Shown: positions 8,130-17,654 of the stretch, piece by piece | Layout of the letters: each line of letters starts with the position of its first letter | How positions within the stretch are numbered: the first letter of the stretch is position 1 | Notes under the pieces: generated by a model | What the model was told of the DNA's origin: nothing | The model's input: the letters and a program-made list of their open reading frames with translations, nothing else | Databases searched by the model: none | Assembly (NCBI RefSeq): GCF_015351025.1 | Contig: NZ_JADKRV010000010.1 | Span: 62,001 to 126,000 of the forward strand | Reading direction: 5' to 3' | Length of the DNA: 64,000 bases | Origin: Curtobacterium sp. VKM Ac-1376 | GTDB lineage: Bacteria; Actinomycetota; Actinomycetes; Actinomycetales; Microbacteriaceae | Position numbers and translations under genes: made by a program

Positions 8130-9452
8130 GTGGACGACGGCGAGTGGGGCGACGCCGATCCGTGGACGGCGGCGAACGACGACGCGTACACGTCCCTGCT
8201 CGCCCACGTCCGCTCCGGCCCCAGCAGCACGACGGCCGTCGACCTCGACGCGCTCGGGTGGGAGTGGGGGACGTCCCGCGGCCGTGTCCGAGCGGCGGCC
8301 GCACGGCTCGAGGACCTCGGCATCCTGTCCCGGCGCCCGGACGGCACGTGGCAGTACGCCGAGCTGTCCGACGCCGAGCTGTCCGACGCGCTGGACTTCT
8401 GGGTCGCGCTGATGGGTCCGGCGATCCGCGCCACGATCCCGGTGCTGACCGCCGAGCTGCGCCGAGAGCTCGACGACCTGGTCGCGCGGGCCAGCACGTC
8501 GGCGTCGCTGCGGCTCCCGGAGTACCCGACCGCGTTCTCGGCCTCGGTGCAGTTCTGGTTCGAGCACTGCCCCAACGCACTCGTCCGTGGCCTCGGCCTG
8601 CGGGCGTTCGAGCGGGTCCGGTGGGCTCGGTTCCCGACGCAGCTCTGGTCGGTGCACGACATCGGGACGTGGTCGGCCACGATCACCCGGGCAGTGGACA
8701 CCGGTGACCCGGCCGTCGCGACGGCCGCCGCGGAGATCCTCGAGCGCCTGTTCGAGGTCCACCGCCGGAACGTCGGGATCCCACGGACGAGTCGACCGAG
8801 CGCCGAGGTCGCCGAACGGCTCCCGAGCGCCCTCGACCGCGCCCTGCTCCGCGACGTGCGTTCGGGCGCGCTGCCGGTCGGTTCGACGCAGTCCCTCTCG
8901 GGCCTCGTCACGCGGACGGGCGCTCCGCCCGTGGCGGTGCTCAAGGCGCTGCGGCGGCTGCACGACCTCGGCTTGGTCTCCGGCGACCGGGGCCGGTACC
9001 GCGTCGCGGAACCCTCCCTCACCAACTGGCAGGACGCGATGGGGCTGCTCGTCGGGGTCTTCGGCAGTGCCGTCGTCCACGTCCTGCCCGGCCTCGCGGG
9101 CACCGCACTCGACGAGCTCCGCCGGCTGCTCACACGAGCTCGTTCCGACGGCGAGGTCCGCGACCACCGGTACACGGAGAGCGCGTTCGCCGTCACCCGG
9201 TTCCTGGCCGAGCAGTCCGGCAACCGCTGGGAACGCCAGGCCCTGCGTCTCGCGATGGCGCGGCTCGCCTACGCGATCCCGGAGGCACCGGCCTTCCGGC
9301 AGTGGGAAGCGGACGCGCTGTGGATGTCCCTCGACGCGGCTGCCGGCAGTGGGGACGTCGGTACCGCTCGGACCGCGGCCCGGCTCTTCATCGGCATCGC
9401 CGGCGCGCACGTGGACGACGTCACGGCGCGGTACGGCACGATGGACTCGTGA
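8130..9452 (+). CDS. Tandem GntR-like protein (two HTH plus helical-module units)
   Basis: The 440-residue product looks like two fused copies of the preceding regulator. Unit 1 has a winged-helix-like segment (WGTSRGRVRAAAARLEDLG) and a helical part with FWFEHCPNAL and FERVRW. Unit 2 has ALLRDVRSGALPVG, then LKALRRLHDLGLVSG, and a helical part with FLAEQSGNRW. The recurring F-x-E-[HQ]-[SC]-x-N wording links both units to the upstream GntR protein. The recognition helices are less canonical than in that protein, so DNA binding may be altered. GTG 8130 follows the previous stop by two bases. Confidence 0.7.
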   Translation: MDDGEWGDADPWTAANDDAYTSLLAHVRSGPSSTTAVDLDALGWEWGTSRGRVRAAAARLEDLGILSRRPDGTWQYAELSDAELSDALDFWVALMGPAIRATIPVLTAELRRELDDLVARASTSASLRLPEYPTAFSASVQFWFEHCPNALVRGLGLRAFERVRWARFPTQLWSVHDIGTWSATITRAVDTGDPAVATAAAEILERLFEVHRRNVGIPRTSRPSAEVAERLPSALDRALLRDVRSGALPVGSTQSLSGLVTRTGAPPVAVLKALRRLHDLGLVSGDRGRYRVAEPSLTNWQDAMGLLVGVFGSAVVHVLPGLAGTALDELRRLLTRARSDGEVRDHRYTESAFAVTRFLAEQSGNRWERQALRLAMARLAYAIPEAPAFRQWEADALWMSLDAAAGSGDVGTARTAARLFIGIAGAHVDDVTARYGTMDS

Positions 9453-10234
9453 GCGACGTCCTGATCCACGCCGCCGGAGTCCGCGTCACGCGGTCCGGCC
9501 GCGACCTGCTGCACGACATCGACCTGACCGTCCGGCGCGGTGAGCACTGGGCGCTGCTCGGACCGAACGGCGCCGGCAAGTCGACCCTGCTCGCCGTCCT
9601 CGGCGCGACCGGGCACCCGACGGCGGGCACGGTCGAGATCCTCGGCCGTCGGCTCGGACGCACCGACGTGCGGGAACTCCGCGAACACATCGGGCACGTC
9701 GACCCGCGACACCGGATGCTCTCGCCGCTCACCGTGCTCGAGACGGTGCTCACCGGGCTGACCGGCACGACCGACCTCATGATGCGGTGGGAGCCGTCCG
9801 CCGGCCAGGTCGCGCTGGCCGAGCAGCACATCGCCGACGTCGGACTCACCGCGCGACGGCACGCCCGTTGGCCCGTGCTGTCCCAGGGCGAACGCGGCCG
9901 GGCCCTCATCGCCCGGGCACTGATTTCCGAGCCCCAGCTGCTGCTGCTCGACGAGCCGGCGACCGGACTCGACGTCGCCGCGCGGGAGCACCTGCTCGAG
10001 ACCGTCGACGCGCTGCGGCACCGGCACCCCGACCTCGGCAGCGTCATGGTGACCCACCACCTGGAGGACCTGCCGGCCTCGACGTCGCACGCGATGCTGC
10101 TGCGTGACGGGGTGGCCGTGGCCCAGGGCACCTCGGACGAGGTGATCACGTCATCGGCGGTCTCCCACGCGTTCGACTTCCCACTCGCGATCCTGCGCGC
10201 CGAGGGCCGGTGGGCCGCGCGCCGATCCGCTTGA
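9449..10234 (+). CDS. Stand-alone ABC ATPase
   Basis: A single 261-residue nucleotide-binding domain: Walker A GPNGAGKST (residues 38-46), signature LSQGERGR, Walker B LLLLDEP and a switch histidine in MVTHH. The shape is that of YlmA/ModF-like soluble ABC proteins. No membrane subunit or binding protein is near, so it either works with a permease elsewhere or is not a transporter component. GTG overlaps the upstream stop by four bases (GTGA), implying translational coupling to the tandem GntR-like gene. It converges on hemL with a 21 bp gap. Confidence 0.85.
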   Translation: MSDVLIHAAGVRVTRSGRDLLHDIDLTVRRGEHWALLGPNGAGKSTLLAVLGATGHPTAGTVEILGRRLGRTDVRELREHIGHVDPRHRMLSPLTVLETVLTGLTGTTDLMMRWEPSAGQVALAEQHIADVGLTARRHARWPVLSQGERGRALIARALISEPQLLLLDEPATGLDVAAREHLLETVDALRHRHPDLGSVMVTHHLEDLPASTSHAMLLRDGVAVAQGTSDEVITSSAVSHAFDFPLAILRAEGRWAARRSA

Positions 10235-10255
10235 CGCGTGCTTGCTCCGCGACCG

Positions 10256-11587
10256 TCAGGCTGTCGCGGCGGCAGCTGCCTTCGCGGCCGCGGGCAGGGC
10301 GTCGAGGATCCGCCCGACGGCGCGGTCGTCGTGGGCGGCCGTGACGAACCAGGCCTCGAACACGCTCGGCGGCAGGGTGACCCCGCCATCGAGCATCGCG
10401 TGGAAGAACGGCGCGTAGCGGAACACGTCCTGGGCCCGCACGTCGTCGTAGTTCCGCGGCGCCTGGTCGGTGAACGCGAACGAGAACAGGTTGCCCGCGT
10501 GCTGCACGGAGTGCGCCACGCCCTCGGCCGACAGCGCCTCGCTCGTCGCGGTCGCGATCACGGCGGCGGTGCGGTCGAGGTGCTCGTACACCTCGGGCGT
10601 CGCGGCGCGCAGCGTGGCGGTACCGGCCGCGACCGCGAGCGGGTTGCCGGACAGCGTGCCCGCCTGGTACACGGGACCGAGCGGGGCGAGGAAGTCCATG
10701 ACCTCGCGCCGACCGCCGAGCGCGGCGAGGGGCATGCCTCCACCGATGACCTTGCCGAACGTGATGAGGTCGGGCTTCCACCCGGCGCCGTCGGGGACGA
10801 CCTTGGACGCCTCGAGGCCCCACCAACCGGCGGCACCCACGCGGAACCCGGTCAGGACCTCGTCGACGATGAGCAGCGCGCCGTGCGACTGCACGATCTG
10901 CGCGAGCGCCCGGTTGAAGCCGCGCTCCGGGGCGAGCACGCCCATGTTGGCGGCGGCGGACTCCACGATGACGCCGGCGATGCGCTCGGAGTGCTCGTCG
11001 AAGGCGCGGCGGACCGCGTCGAGGTCGTTGTAGGGCAGCACGAGGGTCTGCGCGGCGGTCTCGGCGGTGATGCCCGCGCTGCCCGGCATGGCCAGGGTCG
11101 CGACGCCCGAACCGGCCTCGGCCAGCAGCGAGTCCGAGTGCCCGTGGTAGTGCCCGGCGAACTTCACGAGCAGGTCGCGGCCGGTGTAGCCGCGGGCCAG
11201 CCGGATCGCGGTCATCGTCGCCTCGGTGCCGGTGGACACCATCCGGAGCTTCTCGATCGGCCCGTCGCCGTCGACCGACACCCGCTGCTTCACGAGTTCG
11301 GCCAGCTCGGTCTCGCCCGGGGTGGACGCCCCGAACGACAGCCCGTGCGCTGCGGCCTGCTGCACGGCCTCGACGGTGCCGGGGTGCGCGTGCCCGAGGA
11401 TCGCGGGGCCCCACGACGCGACGAGGTCGACGTACTCGCGACCCTCGGCGTCGGTGACGTAGGCGCCCTTCGCGGAGACCAAGAAGCGCGGCGTGCCGCC
11501 GACCGAGCCGTAGGCGCGGACCGGCGAGTTCACGCCACCGGGGATGGCGTTCTTCGCACGCCCGAAGAGCTGGTCGTTCGTGGTCAT
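10256..11587 (-). CDS. hemL: Glutamate-1-semialdehyde 2,1-aminomutase
   Basis: This PLP enzyme converts glutamate-1-semialdehyde to 5-aminolevulinate, the second step of the C5 heme route started by HemA. The 443-residue length is normal. [15 protein letters not shown], the PLP-binding [13 protein letters not shown], and [11 protein letters not shown] with the Schiff-base Lys at 279 are all present. ATG overlaps the hemB stop (ATGA). It is the last gene of the leftward heme operon. The C-terminal Ala-rich tail is variable in the family. Confidence 0.96.
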   Translation of the reverse strand: MTTNDQLFGRAKNAIPGGVNSPVRAYGSVGGTPRFLVSAKGAYVTDAEGREYVDLVASWGPAILGHAHPGTVEAVQQAAAHGLSFGASTPGETELAELVKQRVSVDGDGPIEKLRMVSTGTEATMTAIRLARGYTGRDLLVKFAGHYHGHSDSLLAEAGSGVATLAMPGSAGITAETAAQTLVLPYNDLDAVRRAFDEHSERIAGVIVESAAANMGVLAPERGFNRALAQIVQSHGALLIVDEVLTGFRVGAAGWWGLEASKVVPDGAGWKPDLITFGKVIGGGMPLAALGGRREVMDFLAPLGPVYQAGTLSGNPLAVAAGTATLRAATPEVYEHLDRTAAVIATATSEALSAEGVAHSVQHAGNLFSFAFTDQAPRNYDDVRAQDVFRYAPFFHAMLDGGVTLPPSVFEAWFVTAAHDDRAVGRILDALPAAAKAAAAATA

Positions 11588-12639
11588 TCGGGGGCCTTCC
11601 CGGTCGAGGCGATGCCGGCGACGTCCGCGGTGCTGCCCGAGGTGCGGAGGCCCGCTTCCTCGTTGAGCTTCCGCGCGATGTCCACGGCGAAGTAGGTCAG
11701 GATCGCGTCGGCACCCGCGCGCTTGATGCCGACGAGCGACTCCATCGCCGCGGCGTCGCGGTCGATCCAGCCGTTCTGCGCCGCTGCCGTGATCATCGCG
11801 TACTCGCCGGAGATCTGGTACGCCCAGACCGGCACGGGCGACGTGGCCGCCGTCTCGGCGAGCACGTCGAGGTAGCTCATCGCGGGCTTCACCATGACGA
11901 TGTCCGCGCCCTCGTCGACGTCGAGCGCGACCTCGCGGAGCCCCTGTCGGCCGTTCGCGGCGTCGATCTGGTACGTCCGGCGGTCACCGACGAGCGACGA
12001 GGACACCGCCTCGCGGAAGGGCCCGTAGAACGCCGAGGCGTACTTGGCGGCGTAGGCGAGCAGCGCGGTGCCGCTGTGGCCGGCACCGTCGAGGGCGTCA
12101 CGCGCGGCGGCGATCTGGCCGTCCATCATCCCGCTCATGCAGACCAGCTCGGCGCCTGCCTCGGCCTGGGCGACCGCCATGTCGCGGTAGCGCAGCAGCG
12201 TCGCGTCGTTGTCGACCGAGCCGTCCGCCGCCAGGACACCGCAGTGCCCGTGGTCGGTGAACTCGTCGAGGCACAGGTCGGACTGCACGACGAGCGCGTC
12301 ACCGACCTCTTCCCTCGCCACCCGGATGGCCACGTTGAGGATGCCGTCCGGGTCGGTCGCGCCGGAGCCGGTGGCGTCCTTCGTGGTCGGGACACCGAAC
12401 AGGTTCACGCCGCCGACCCCGACCTCCGCAGCCGACACGAGCGCGCGGCGGAACGAGTCGAGGGAGTGCTGCTGCACGCCCGGCATGCTCGAGATGTCGA
12501 CGGCGTCGGTCGCGCCCTCGCGGATGAACATCGGCAGCACGAGCTCGGCGGGGTGGAGCCGGGTCTCGGCCACGAGGCGTCGCATCGCGGGGGTGGCGCG
12601 CAGCCGACGGGGGCGGACCTGGGGGAAGCGTCCAGTCAC
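11584..12639 (-). CDS. hemB: Delta-aminolevulinate dehydratase (porphobilinogen synthase)
   Basis: The enzyme condenses two 5-aminolevulinates into porphobilinogen. The 351 residues include the two Schiff-base lysine regions ([15 protein letters not shown] and [11 protein letters not shown]) and a metal-site region [14 protein letters not shown], with Asp, His and one Cys. The cysteine-rich zinc site of animal enzymes is not present, suggesting the Mg/Asp-type site. GTG 12639 overlaps the hemD stop by four bases. It shares the operon with hemC, hemD and hemL. Confidence 0.95.
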   Translation of the reverse strand: MTGRFPQVRPRRLRATPAMRRLVAETRLHPAELVLPMFIREGATDAVDISSMPGVQQHSLDSFRRALVSAAEVGVGGVNLFGVPTTKDATGSGATDPDGILNVAIRVAREEVGDALVVQSDLCLDEFTDHGHCGVLAADGSVDNDATLLRYRDMAVAQAEAGAELVCMSGMMDGQIAAARDALDGAGHSGTALLAYAAKYASAFYGPFREAVSSSLVGDRRTYQIDAANGRQGLREVALDVDEGADIVMVKPAMSYLDVLAETAATSPVPVWAYQISGEYAMITAAAQNGWIDRDAAAMESLVGIKRAGADAILTYFAVDIARKLNEEAGLRTSGSTADVAGIASTGKAPE

Positions 12640-13472
12640 GGGTGACCTTCCTGATGGGGGGTGATCGGGTTCAGTGCCTCGACGACGGCGTCGAGCAGGG
12701 CTTCTGCGGACCGGGACCGTCCGACGGCGTGGACGGGCAGTCCGGCCGCGCGCGCATCGGCTGCGGTTCCGGGGCCGATGCAGGCCACGAGGGTGCTGGG
12801 GTCGAGCGGGGTCATCCGGCGGGCGATCTCGCGGGCGACGCTGCCGCTCGTCACGAGCACCGCGTCGGGTGCCGCTTCGAGGGTGATCGGCTCGTCGCCG
12901 GTCCCCACGGTACGGTACGCCACCACGTCGTCCACGTCGATGCCGCGGGCGCGGAGCCCGTCGACGAGCGTCGGTGCGGCGATCTCGGACCGGGCTGACA
13001 GGACGGTGCCGTCGGTGTGCGGGAACGCCTCGACCAGGCCGGCCGCGGACGTCTCGTCCGGCACCAGGTCGACGACCCAGTCCGCCGCCCGCGCAGCACG
13101 GGCGGTCGGCTCGCCGACTGCGGCGACGCGCACCCCGGCCGGGAGGCGCGCCATGCGTCCGGCGAGGACCGTCACGGCCGTCGCACTGGTCACCACCACC
13201 CACGCGTACCCGGCCACGGGTGCACGGTCACCGACAGGAGCGGGTGATCCGTTCCTCCCGGCCGCGTCCTGCACGACCAGGCGGCAGACCGCAGCGTCGA
13301 GCGCGGACGGGTCGGACGGCGGGGCGTCCGTGATGAGGGGTACGACGACGGGGCTGAGCCCGCGTGCACGCGCCTCGCGAGCGACCCGGTCGCCCCACGC
13401 GCCGCCGCGCGGGACGAGGACGACCGGGGGTCGCGCCTCGTCCGCGTCGGTGGCGGTGGGGTCCGTGGTGAC
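12636..13472 (-). CDS. hemD: Uroporphyrinogen-III synthase with no canonical start codon
   Basis: HemD cyclises hydroxymethylbilane with inversion of ring D. Homology-like sequence begins directly after the hemC stop: [15 protein letters not shown], then the C-terminal half with [17 protein letters not shown] and [11 protein letters not shown]. However, in this frame no ATG, GTG or TTG occurs between the hemC TAG (13476-13478) and codon 13274, which would remove about 66 residues of the first domain. The placed start is GTC at 13472, followed by ACC ACG GAC. Sister genes here start GTGAC, so a GTG-to-GTC change is plausible. hemC and hemD are in the same frame, so TAG readthrough would give a fusion. 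Confidence 0.75.
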   Translation of the reverse strand, partial: VTTDPTATDADEARPPVVLVPRGGAWGDRVAREARARGLSPVVVPLITDAPPSDPSALDAAVCRLVVQDAAGRNGSPAPVGDRAPVAGYAWVVVTSATAVTVLAGRMARLPAGVRVAAVGEPTARAARAADWVVDLVPDETSAAGLVEAFPHTDGTVLSARSEIAAPTLVDGLRARGIDVDDVVAYRTVGTGDEPITLEAAPDAVLVTSGSVAREIARRMTPLDPSTLVACIGPGTAADARAAGLPVHAVGRSRSAEALLDAVVEALNPITPHQEGHP

Positions 13473-13475
13473 CGC

Positions 13476-14528
13476 CTACTCCGCCGGGGTCGCGAGGCCA
13501 GGGCCCGCGGTGTGCGGACCGTCCGTGGTGTCCTCGGCGACGGTGCTCGCCAGGGCCGCCAGGTCGGCCGCACCGTTCTCGAGCAGCTCGGTCGCGACAC
13601 GGCCGCCGACCGCGAGCGCCTCGTCGAGACGGTCCTGTGCCGAGCCCTCGAGCACGGCAGCGTGCGACGCGGTGCGGTACTCGGTGCCGTCGGGGCGGTA
13701 GACCGTCGCGGAGACGAGCAGGAGCTCGGCGTCCACCACGGCCGTCGCACCGATCGGCGCAGAGCAACCGGCCTCGAGCTTGGCGAGGACCTCGCGCTCG
13801 GCCGCCACCGTCAGGCGGGTCGGGGCGTGCTCGATCTTGCGGAGTGCGGCGAGCAGCCCACGGTCGGTCTCGTCCGAGCGGATCTCGACCGCGAGCGCAC
13901 CCTGACCGGGAGCACTCGGCCAGAAGCCGAGGTCGAGCAGCTCGGTGGCGGCGGACAGGCGGTCGATGCGCCCGAGACCGGCGGCGGCGAGCACCACGGC
14001 GTCGAGGTCGTCGTCCACCCGGCCGAGGCGGGTGTCGATGTTGCCGCGGATGTCGACCACGTCGAGGTCCGGACGCGTCGCACGGAGCTGCGCGGCACGG
14101 CGGGGTGAGCCGGTGCCGACCTTGGCGTGCTCGGGCAGGGTCTCGACCGTCGCGCCGTTCCGGGCGACCAGGACGTCACGGGCGTCCGCGCGCTTCGGCA
14201 CGGCACCGATCGTCAGGCCCGGGTACGGCGCGGTCGGCAGGTCCTTGAGCGAGTGCACGAGCACGTCGACCTCGCCCGCGACCAGGGCCTCGCGCAGGGC
14301 GCTCGCGAAGACACCGGTGCCGCCGAGCGACGCCAGGGAGGCACGGTTCGTGTCACCCTCGCTCGTGACGGTGACGAGCTCGACGGGGCGCCCGGCGGCC
14401 TTCGCCAGGCGGTCGGCGACGTCCTGGGACTGCGCGACCGCGAGCCGGCTGGCACGGGTGCCGAGTCGGATCGGGGTCGGACCGTCGGGCGCCGTGACGC
14501 TGGGGTCGTTCACGGTCGCGTCGGTCAC
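13476..14528 (-). CDS. hemC: Porphobilinogen deaminase (hydroxymethylbilane synthase)
   Basis: HemC polymerises four porphobilinogens into hydroxymethylbilane. The 350-residue product has LGTRASRLAVAQSQ at the N-terminus, the catalytic Asp96 in VHSLKDLPT, and Cys255 in LEAGCSAPIGA, the attachment site of the dipyrromethane cofactor. GTG overlaps the cpfC stop (GTGA). It ends with TAG, the only amber stop I noted in the operon, and hemD continues in the same frame three bases later. A roughly 20-residue N-terminal extension precedes the fold. Confidence 0.96.
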   Translation of the reverse strand: MTDATVNDPSVTAPDGPTPIRLGTRASRLAVAQSQDVADRLAKAAGRPVELVTVTSEGDTNRASLASLGGTGVFASALREALVAGEVDVLVHSLKDLPTAPYPGLTIGAVPKRADARDVLVARNGATVETLPEHAKVGTGSPRRAAQLRATRPDLDVVDIRGNIDTRLGRVDDDLDAVVLAAAGLGRIDRLSAATELLDLGFWPSAPGQGALAVEIRSDETDRGLLAALRKIEHAPTRLTVAAEREVLAKLEAGCSAPIGATAVVDAELLLVSATVYRPDGTEYRTASHAAVLEGSAQDRLDEALAVGGRVATELLENGAADLAALASTVAEDTTDGPHTAGPGLATPAE

Positions 14529-15757
14529 GGGGCGACGCCGGCGGCGGCGGGCTTGAACCCCGCTCGTACGTTCTCGCAGCACCCCGGACGGCACACGTCG
14601 TACCAGGGGCCGATGTCGGTCATGTGCGGCCGCTCGGCCTTCGGCAAGCCGTTGACGCGCTCGAGCACCAGGTCGACGAGCCCGGACACGTACGCCGGGT
14701 CGATGCCGGGGGTCTGCGTGCGGAGCGACCAGAAGCCGAGCTCACCGGCGGTCTCGGTGGCTTCCTCGTCGAGGTCCCACATGACCTCCATGTGGTCGCT
14801 GACGAAGCCGAGCGGGACGATCAGCACGGCACGCGTCGGGCCGCCCGTGAGGTCCTCGTTCATGTAGTCGTTGATGTCGGGCTCGAGCCACGGCTGCGTC
14901 GGAGGGCCGGAGCGCGACTGGTAGACGAGCTTCCAGGCGGGCTTCGACGTGCCCCGCAGGTGGGCGTGCTCCGGCTGCTCGACGAGCTCGGACCAGGCCT
15001 GGTCGAGGACGACCTGGGCGACAGCCTGGTGCTGGGCGGCGTACGCACCGCCCGCACCGAAGCCGCGGTAGTCCGGACCGGACTTGGCCGCGTCGGTCGA
15101 GGGGATCGAGTGCGTCGAGAACAACACGTGCAGCTCGGTCGCGACGTCGAGGCCGTCGTTCTCGGCGATCGCCCGGGCCATGCCGTCACGGACGCCGTCG
15201 ATGAAGGGGCGGACGAAGCCCGGGTGGTCGAAGAACTGTCGGATCTTGTCGATCTGGATCGTGTCGATCAGACCGGTCTCGTCGAGGACGCGAGCGTAGT
15301 CCTCGCGGTACTGCCGGCAACTGGAGAACGACGAGTACGCGCTCGTGGCGATGGCGACGAGCTTGTTGTAGCCCTTGTCGGCCGCCTCGGTGAAGGCTTC
15401 TTCGAGGTAGGGCTCCCAGTTCCGGTTGCCCCAGAGGACCGGCATGTCGATGCCGCGCGACGCCAGCTCGGCCTCGAGCGCGGCCTTGAGCGCACGGTTC
15501 TGAGCGTTGATCGGGCTCACGCCGCCGAAGTGGCGGTAGTGGTGCGCCACTTCTTCGAGACGCTCGTCCGGGATCCCGCGACCACGGGTGACGTTGCGGA
15601 GGAAGGGGATGACGTCGTCCTGGCCCTCGGGGCCACCGAACCCGGCGAGCAGGATCGCGTCGTAGGCGGTCGGCACCTCGACGTGCTCGGGACCGGACGC
15701 CGCCGCGGGGGTGGCGGCGAGGACCTGGCCGTTCGTGATCATGCTGGTGTCGGTCAT
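14525..15757 (-). CDS. cpfC: Coproporphyrin III ferrochelatase, [2Fe-2S] type
   Basis: In the coproporphyrin-dependent pathway this enzyme inserts Fe(II) into coproporphyrin III. The 410-residue protein has the N-terminal AILLAGFGGPEG, VLFSTHSIP with the conserved His, and WDLDEEA near the C-terminal helix. Cys147 and Cys389, 393 and 394 (CRPGCC) are candidate ligands of the [2Fe-2S] cluster found in actinobacterial ferrochelatases. ATG overlaps the chdC stop. An extension of about 30 residues precedes the domain. Confidence 0.94.
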   Translation of the reverse strand: MTDTSMITNGQVLAATPAAASGPEHVEVPTAYDAILLAGFGGPEGQDDVIPFLRNVTRGRGIPDERLEEVAHHYRHFGGVSPINAQNRALKAALEAELASRGIDMPVLWGNRNWEPYLEEAFTEAADKGYNKLVAIATSAYSSFSSCRQYREDYARVLDETGLIDTIQIDKIRQFFDHPGFVRPFIDGVRDGMARAIAENDGLDVATELHVLFSTHSIPSTDAAKSGPDYRGFGAGGAYAAQHQAVAQVVLDQAWSELVEQPEHAHLRGTSKPAWKLVYQSRSGPPTQPWLEPDINDYMNEDLTGGPTRAVLIVPLGFVSDHMEVMWDLDEEATETAGELGFWSLRTQTPGIDPAYVSGLVDLVLERVNGLPKAERPHMTDIGPWYDVCRPGCCENVRAGFKPAAAGVAP

Positions 15758-16512
15758 GACAGCACCTCCGGGAGTTCGGCGGTCGTCACACGACGACCCG
15801 TGAAGAAGGGGACCTCTTCGCGCACGTGCATCCGCGCCTCGGTGTACCGGAGGTCGCGCATCAGGTCGACGAGGTCGACGAGGTCCGGGCTCTCGAGCGG
15901 CAGGATCCACTCGTAGTCGCTCAGGGCGAAGGTCGCGATGGTGTTCGTGAGCACGCGGCGGTACTTCGCGCCGGCCATGCCGTGGTCGCGGAGCATCTTC
16001 GAGCGCTCCTCTTCCGGCAGCAGGTACCACTCGTAGGAGCGGACGAACGGGTACACCGTGATCCACGCCTCGGGGTCCTTGCCGCGCAGGAACGCCGGGG
16101 TGTGCCGCTTGTTGAACTCGGCCTCGCGGTGCATCGCCATGACGTGCCAGACGGGCTCGGCGTCCTGGAACAGCCCCGTGCGACGGACCTGTCGCAGCAC
16201 GGCCTGGATCGCCTGGGCGTCGTCGCCGTGCAGCCAGACCATGACGTCGGCGTCGGCACGGAAGCCGGAGACGTCGTAGAACCCGCGGATCGTGACCCCG
16301 CGCTCAGCTGCGCCGGTGATCACGGCGTCGAGCTCCGCGACGGCGTCGTCACCGACGCGGTGCACCGGGCCGAGCGGCCGACGGAACACTGCCCAGAGGG
16401 CGTACGCCGTCAGCATGTTCGGGTCGACCCCCGTCGCGGGGTCGCTCTCATGGGGAGAATCGTGCGTGGGCGCAGGCCCGGATTCGGCGGGCGCGGGCGC
16501 GTCGGAGCTCAT
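15754..16512 (-). CDS. chdC: Coproheme decarboxylase (HemQ, chlorite-dismutase family)
   Basis: ChdC oxidatively decarboxylates two propionates of coproheme to give heme b, the last step of the pathway. The 252 residues comprise an Ala/Pro/Asp-rich disordered head of about 35 residues and the dimeric alpha-beta barrel: VRGFYDVSGFRADADVMVWL-type wording, then PFVRSYEWYLL, whose Tyr residues suit the catalytic tyrosine, and MRDLRYTEARMHVREE near the end. It is first in the chdC-cpfC-hemC-hemD-hemB-hemL run. A TAGGAC -10-like box lies nine bases upstream of the ATG. Confidence 0.94.
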   Translation of the reverse strand: MSSDAPAPAESGPAPTHDSPHESDPATGVDPNMLTAYALWAVFRRPLGPVHRVGDDAVAELDAVITGAAERGVTIRGFYDVSGFRADADVMVWLHGDDAQAIQAVLRQVRRTGLFQDAEPVWHVMAMHREAEFNKRHTPAFLRGKDPEAWITVYPFVRSYEWYLLPEEERSKMLRDHGMAGAKYRRVLTNTIATFALSDYEWILPLESPDLVDLVDLMRDLRYTEARMHVREEVPFFTGRRVTTAELPEVLS

Positions 16513-16581
16513 GGATCCATTGTCCTATCGGTTGCCAGGGGTGTTGGCCGCCCCGCATCCGGTGGACCGCGCTCGGGCGGT

Positions 16582-16812
16582 CTACCGCCGTCGGAGCACC
16601 ATCACGACGATACCCCCGACCACCACCACACCGGCTGCGAGACCAGCCAGGTACGGCACCGGCTTCTCGTCGATCCCGCGCTTGAGCTTCGACGCGGCGA
16701 TCCCGATCTGCCTGGGGACGTTGAGCTTGTCCTCGATCGCATCGAGTGTGTCGAACAACTGGGCGCGGGTCGCGGCGACGCGGGCAGCGAGATCGTCGTG
16801 CGGATCGGTCAC
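16582..16812 (-). CDS. DUF3618 small membrane-anchored protein
   Basis: A 76-residue protein: a charged coiled-coil-like N-terminal part (DDLAARVAATRAQLFDTLDAIEDKLNVPRQ) and one C-terminal membrane span ending in basic LRRR. This matches DUF3618, a small actinobacterial family of unknown role usually encoded beside a holin-like and a YtxH-like gene, as here. Start is GTG 16812. It is last of a three-gene leftward operon that lies inside the heme cluster. Confidence 0.8.
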   Translation of the reverse strand: MTDPHDDLAARVAATRAQLFDTLDAIEDKLNVPRQIGIAASKLKRGIDEKPVPYLAGLAAGVVVVGGIVVMVLRRR

Positions 16813-16844
16813 GGTTCCTCCGTCGATGGTGCGGCTGTCGGGGC

Positions 16845-17303
16845 TCAGGATCGGCCGTCGACGTCCGGCTTGCGGCTGCCGTACTGCGTCGGCGGGGTCG
16901 GCTTCTTGCCGAGGCCCTTGACCGCGTTGATGTCGTTCTTCACACTGTCGATCGTGCGCTTCGGCGTGATCGGCAGGCCCTTCTTCAGGCGCTTCCAGCC
17001 GATCCACCCCAGGATCGCGGCGACGATGAGCATCACCACGGCGATCACGAGTGCGGCCAGCCATGCGGGCATCACGGTCGCGAGGCCCATCACGGCAGCC
17101 GTCAGCAACACGCCGATCGCGTAGAGCACGATGACGAGCGCACCGACGAGCAGACCGGCTGCCAGCCCGAAGATCTTCGCCTTCGTGAGCATCTCGGCCT
17201 TGAGCAGGTCGATCTCGCCCTTGACCAGGCCCTTGACGAGCTTCGGGACGTCACCGACCAGGCCGAACAGCGAACGCGACTTGCGATCGCGGGTGTCCGT
17301 CAT
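16845..17303 (-). CDS. Phage-holin-superfamily 3,6 type membrane protein
   Basis: The 152 residues contain an amphipathic N-terminal stretch (VKGEIDLLKAEMLTKAK), two long hydrophobic segments at about 45-75 and 78-105, and a basic tail. This is the pattern of the actinobacterial holin-like family (PF07332). Such proteins are chromosomal membrane proteins and not evidence of a prophage. The ATG overlaps the stop of the upstream YtxH-like gene (ATGA). Confidence 0.8.
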   Translation of the reverse strand: MTDTRDRKSRSLFGLVGDVPKLVKGLVKGEIDLLKAEMLTKAKIFGLAAGLLVGALVIVLYAIGVLLTAAVMGLATVMPAWLAALVIAVVMLIVAAILGWIGWKRLKKGLPITPKRTIDSVKNDINAVKGLGKKPTPPTQYGSRKPDVDGRS

Positions 17304-17554
17304 GAGGTGGTGGTGTCCTTCTTCTGGCCGACCTTGCGGACGGCCTTCTTGGTCGTCTCACCGATGAAGTCAGCGACGTCCGGCGTCTTGTCGGCGATGA
17401 AGTCCTCGGCGACGTGCACGCCCTTCTGGACGCCGTCGCTGTTCCAGACCTTGCCGCTGACGGTCTTGATCTGCTCGTACCGCGCCCGTCCGGCTCGCGA
17501 TCCCAGGACGTACCCGAGTGCGGCGCCGGCGACGAACAGGAGCTTTCCGCGCAT
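17300..17554 (-). CDS. YtxH-like small envelope protein
   Basis: An 84-residue protein opening with a glycine-rich membrane span, LLFVAGAALGYVLGSRAGRARYEQI, followed by a charged helical tail ending KKDTTTS. The GYVLGSRAGR motif is typical of YtxH-like and related small actinobacterial proteins linked to envelope stress; function is not established. A good ribosome site (GGAGGAA) precedes the ATG. It heads the operon with the holin-like and DUF3618 genes. Confidence 0.78.
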   Translation of the reverse strand: MRGKLLFVAGAALGYVLGSRAGRARYEQIKTVSGKVWNSDGVQKGVHVAEDFIADKTPDVADFIGETTKKAVRKVGQKKDTTTS

Positions 17555-17654
17555 GTGCGATTCCTCCGTGCATTAGGTGTGCGGTGGTCATGCACCGAAC
17601 GGAATACGTCCGGCGGTCTCACCAACAGTAGCCCTCGGACGCTGCGCGGTCCGC

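Noticed and set aside
16845-17303. Holin-like gene as evidence for a prophage
   Set aside because: This holin-superfamily type is a normal chromosomal gene in actinobacteria, and no other phage gene is near.
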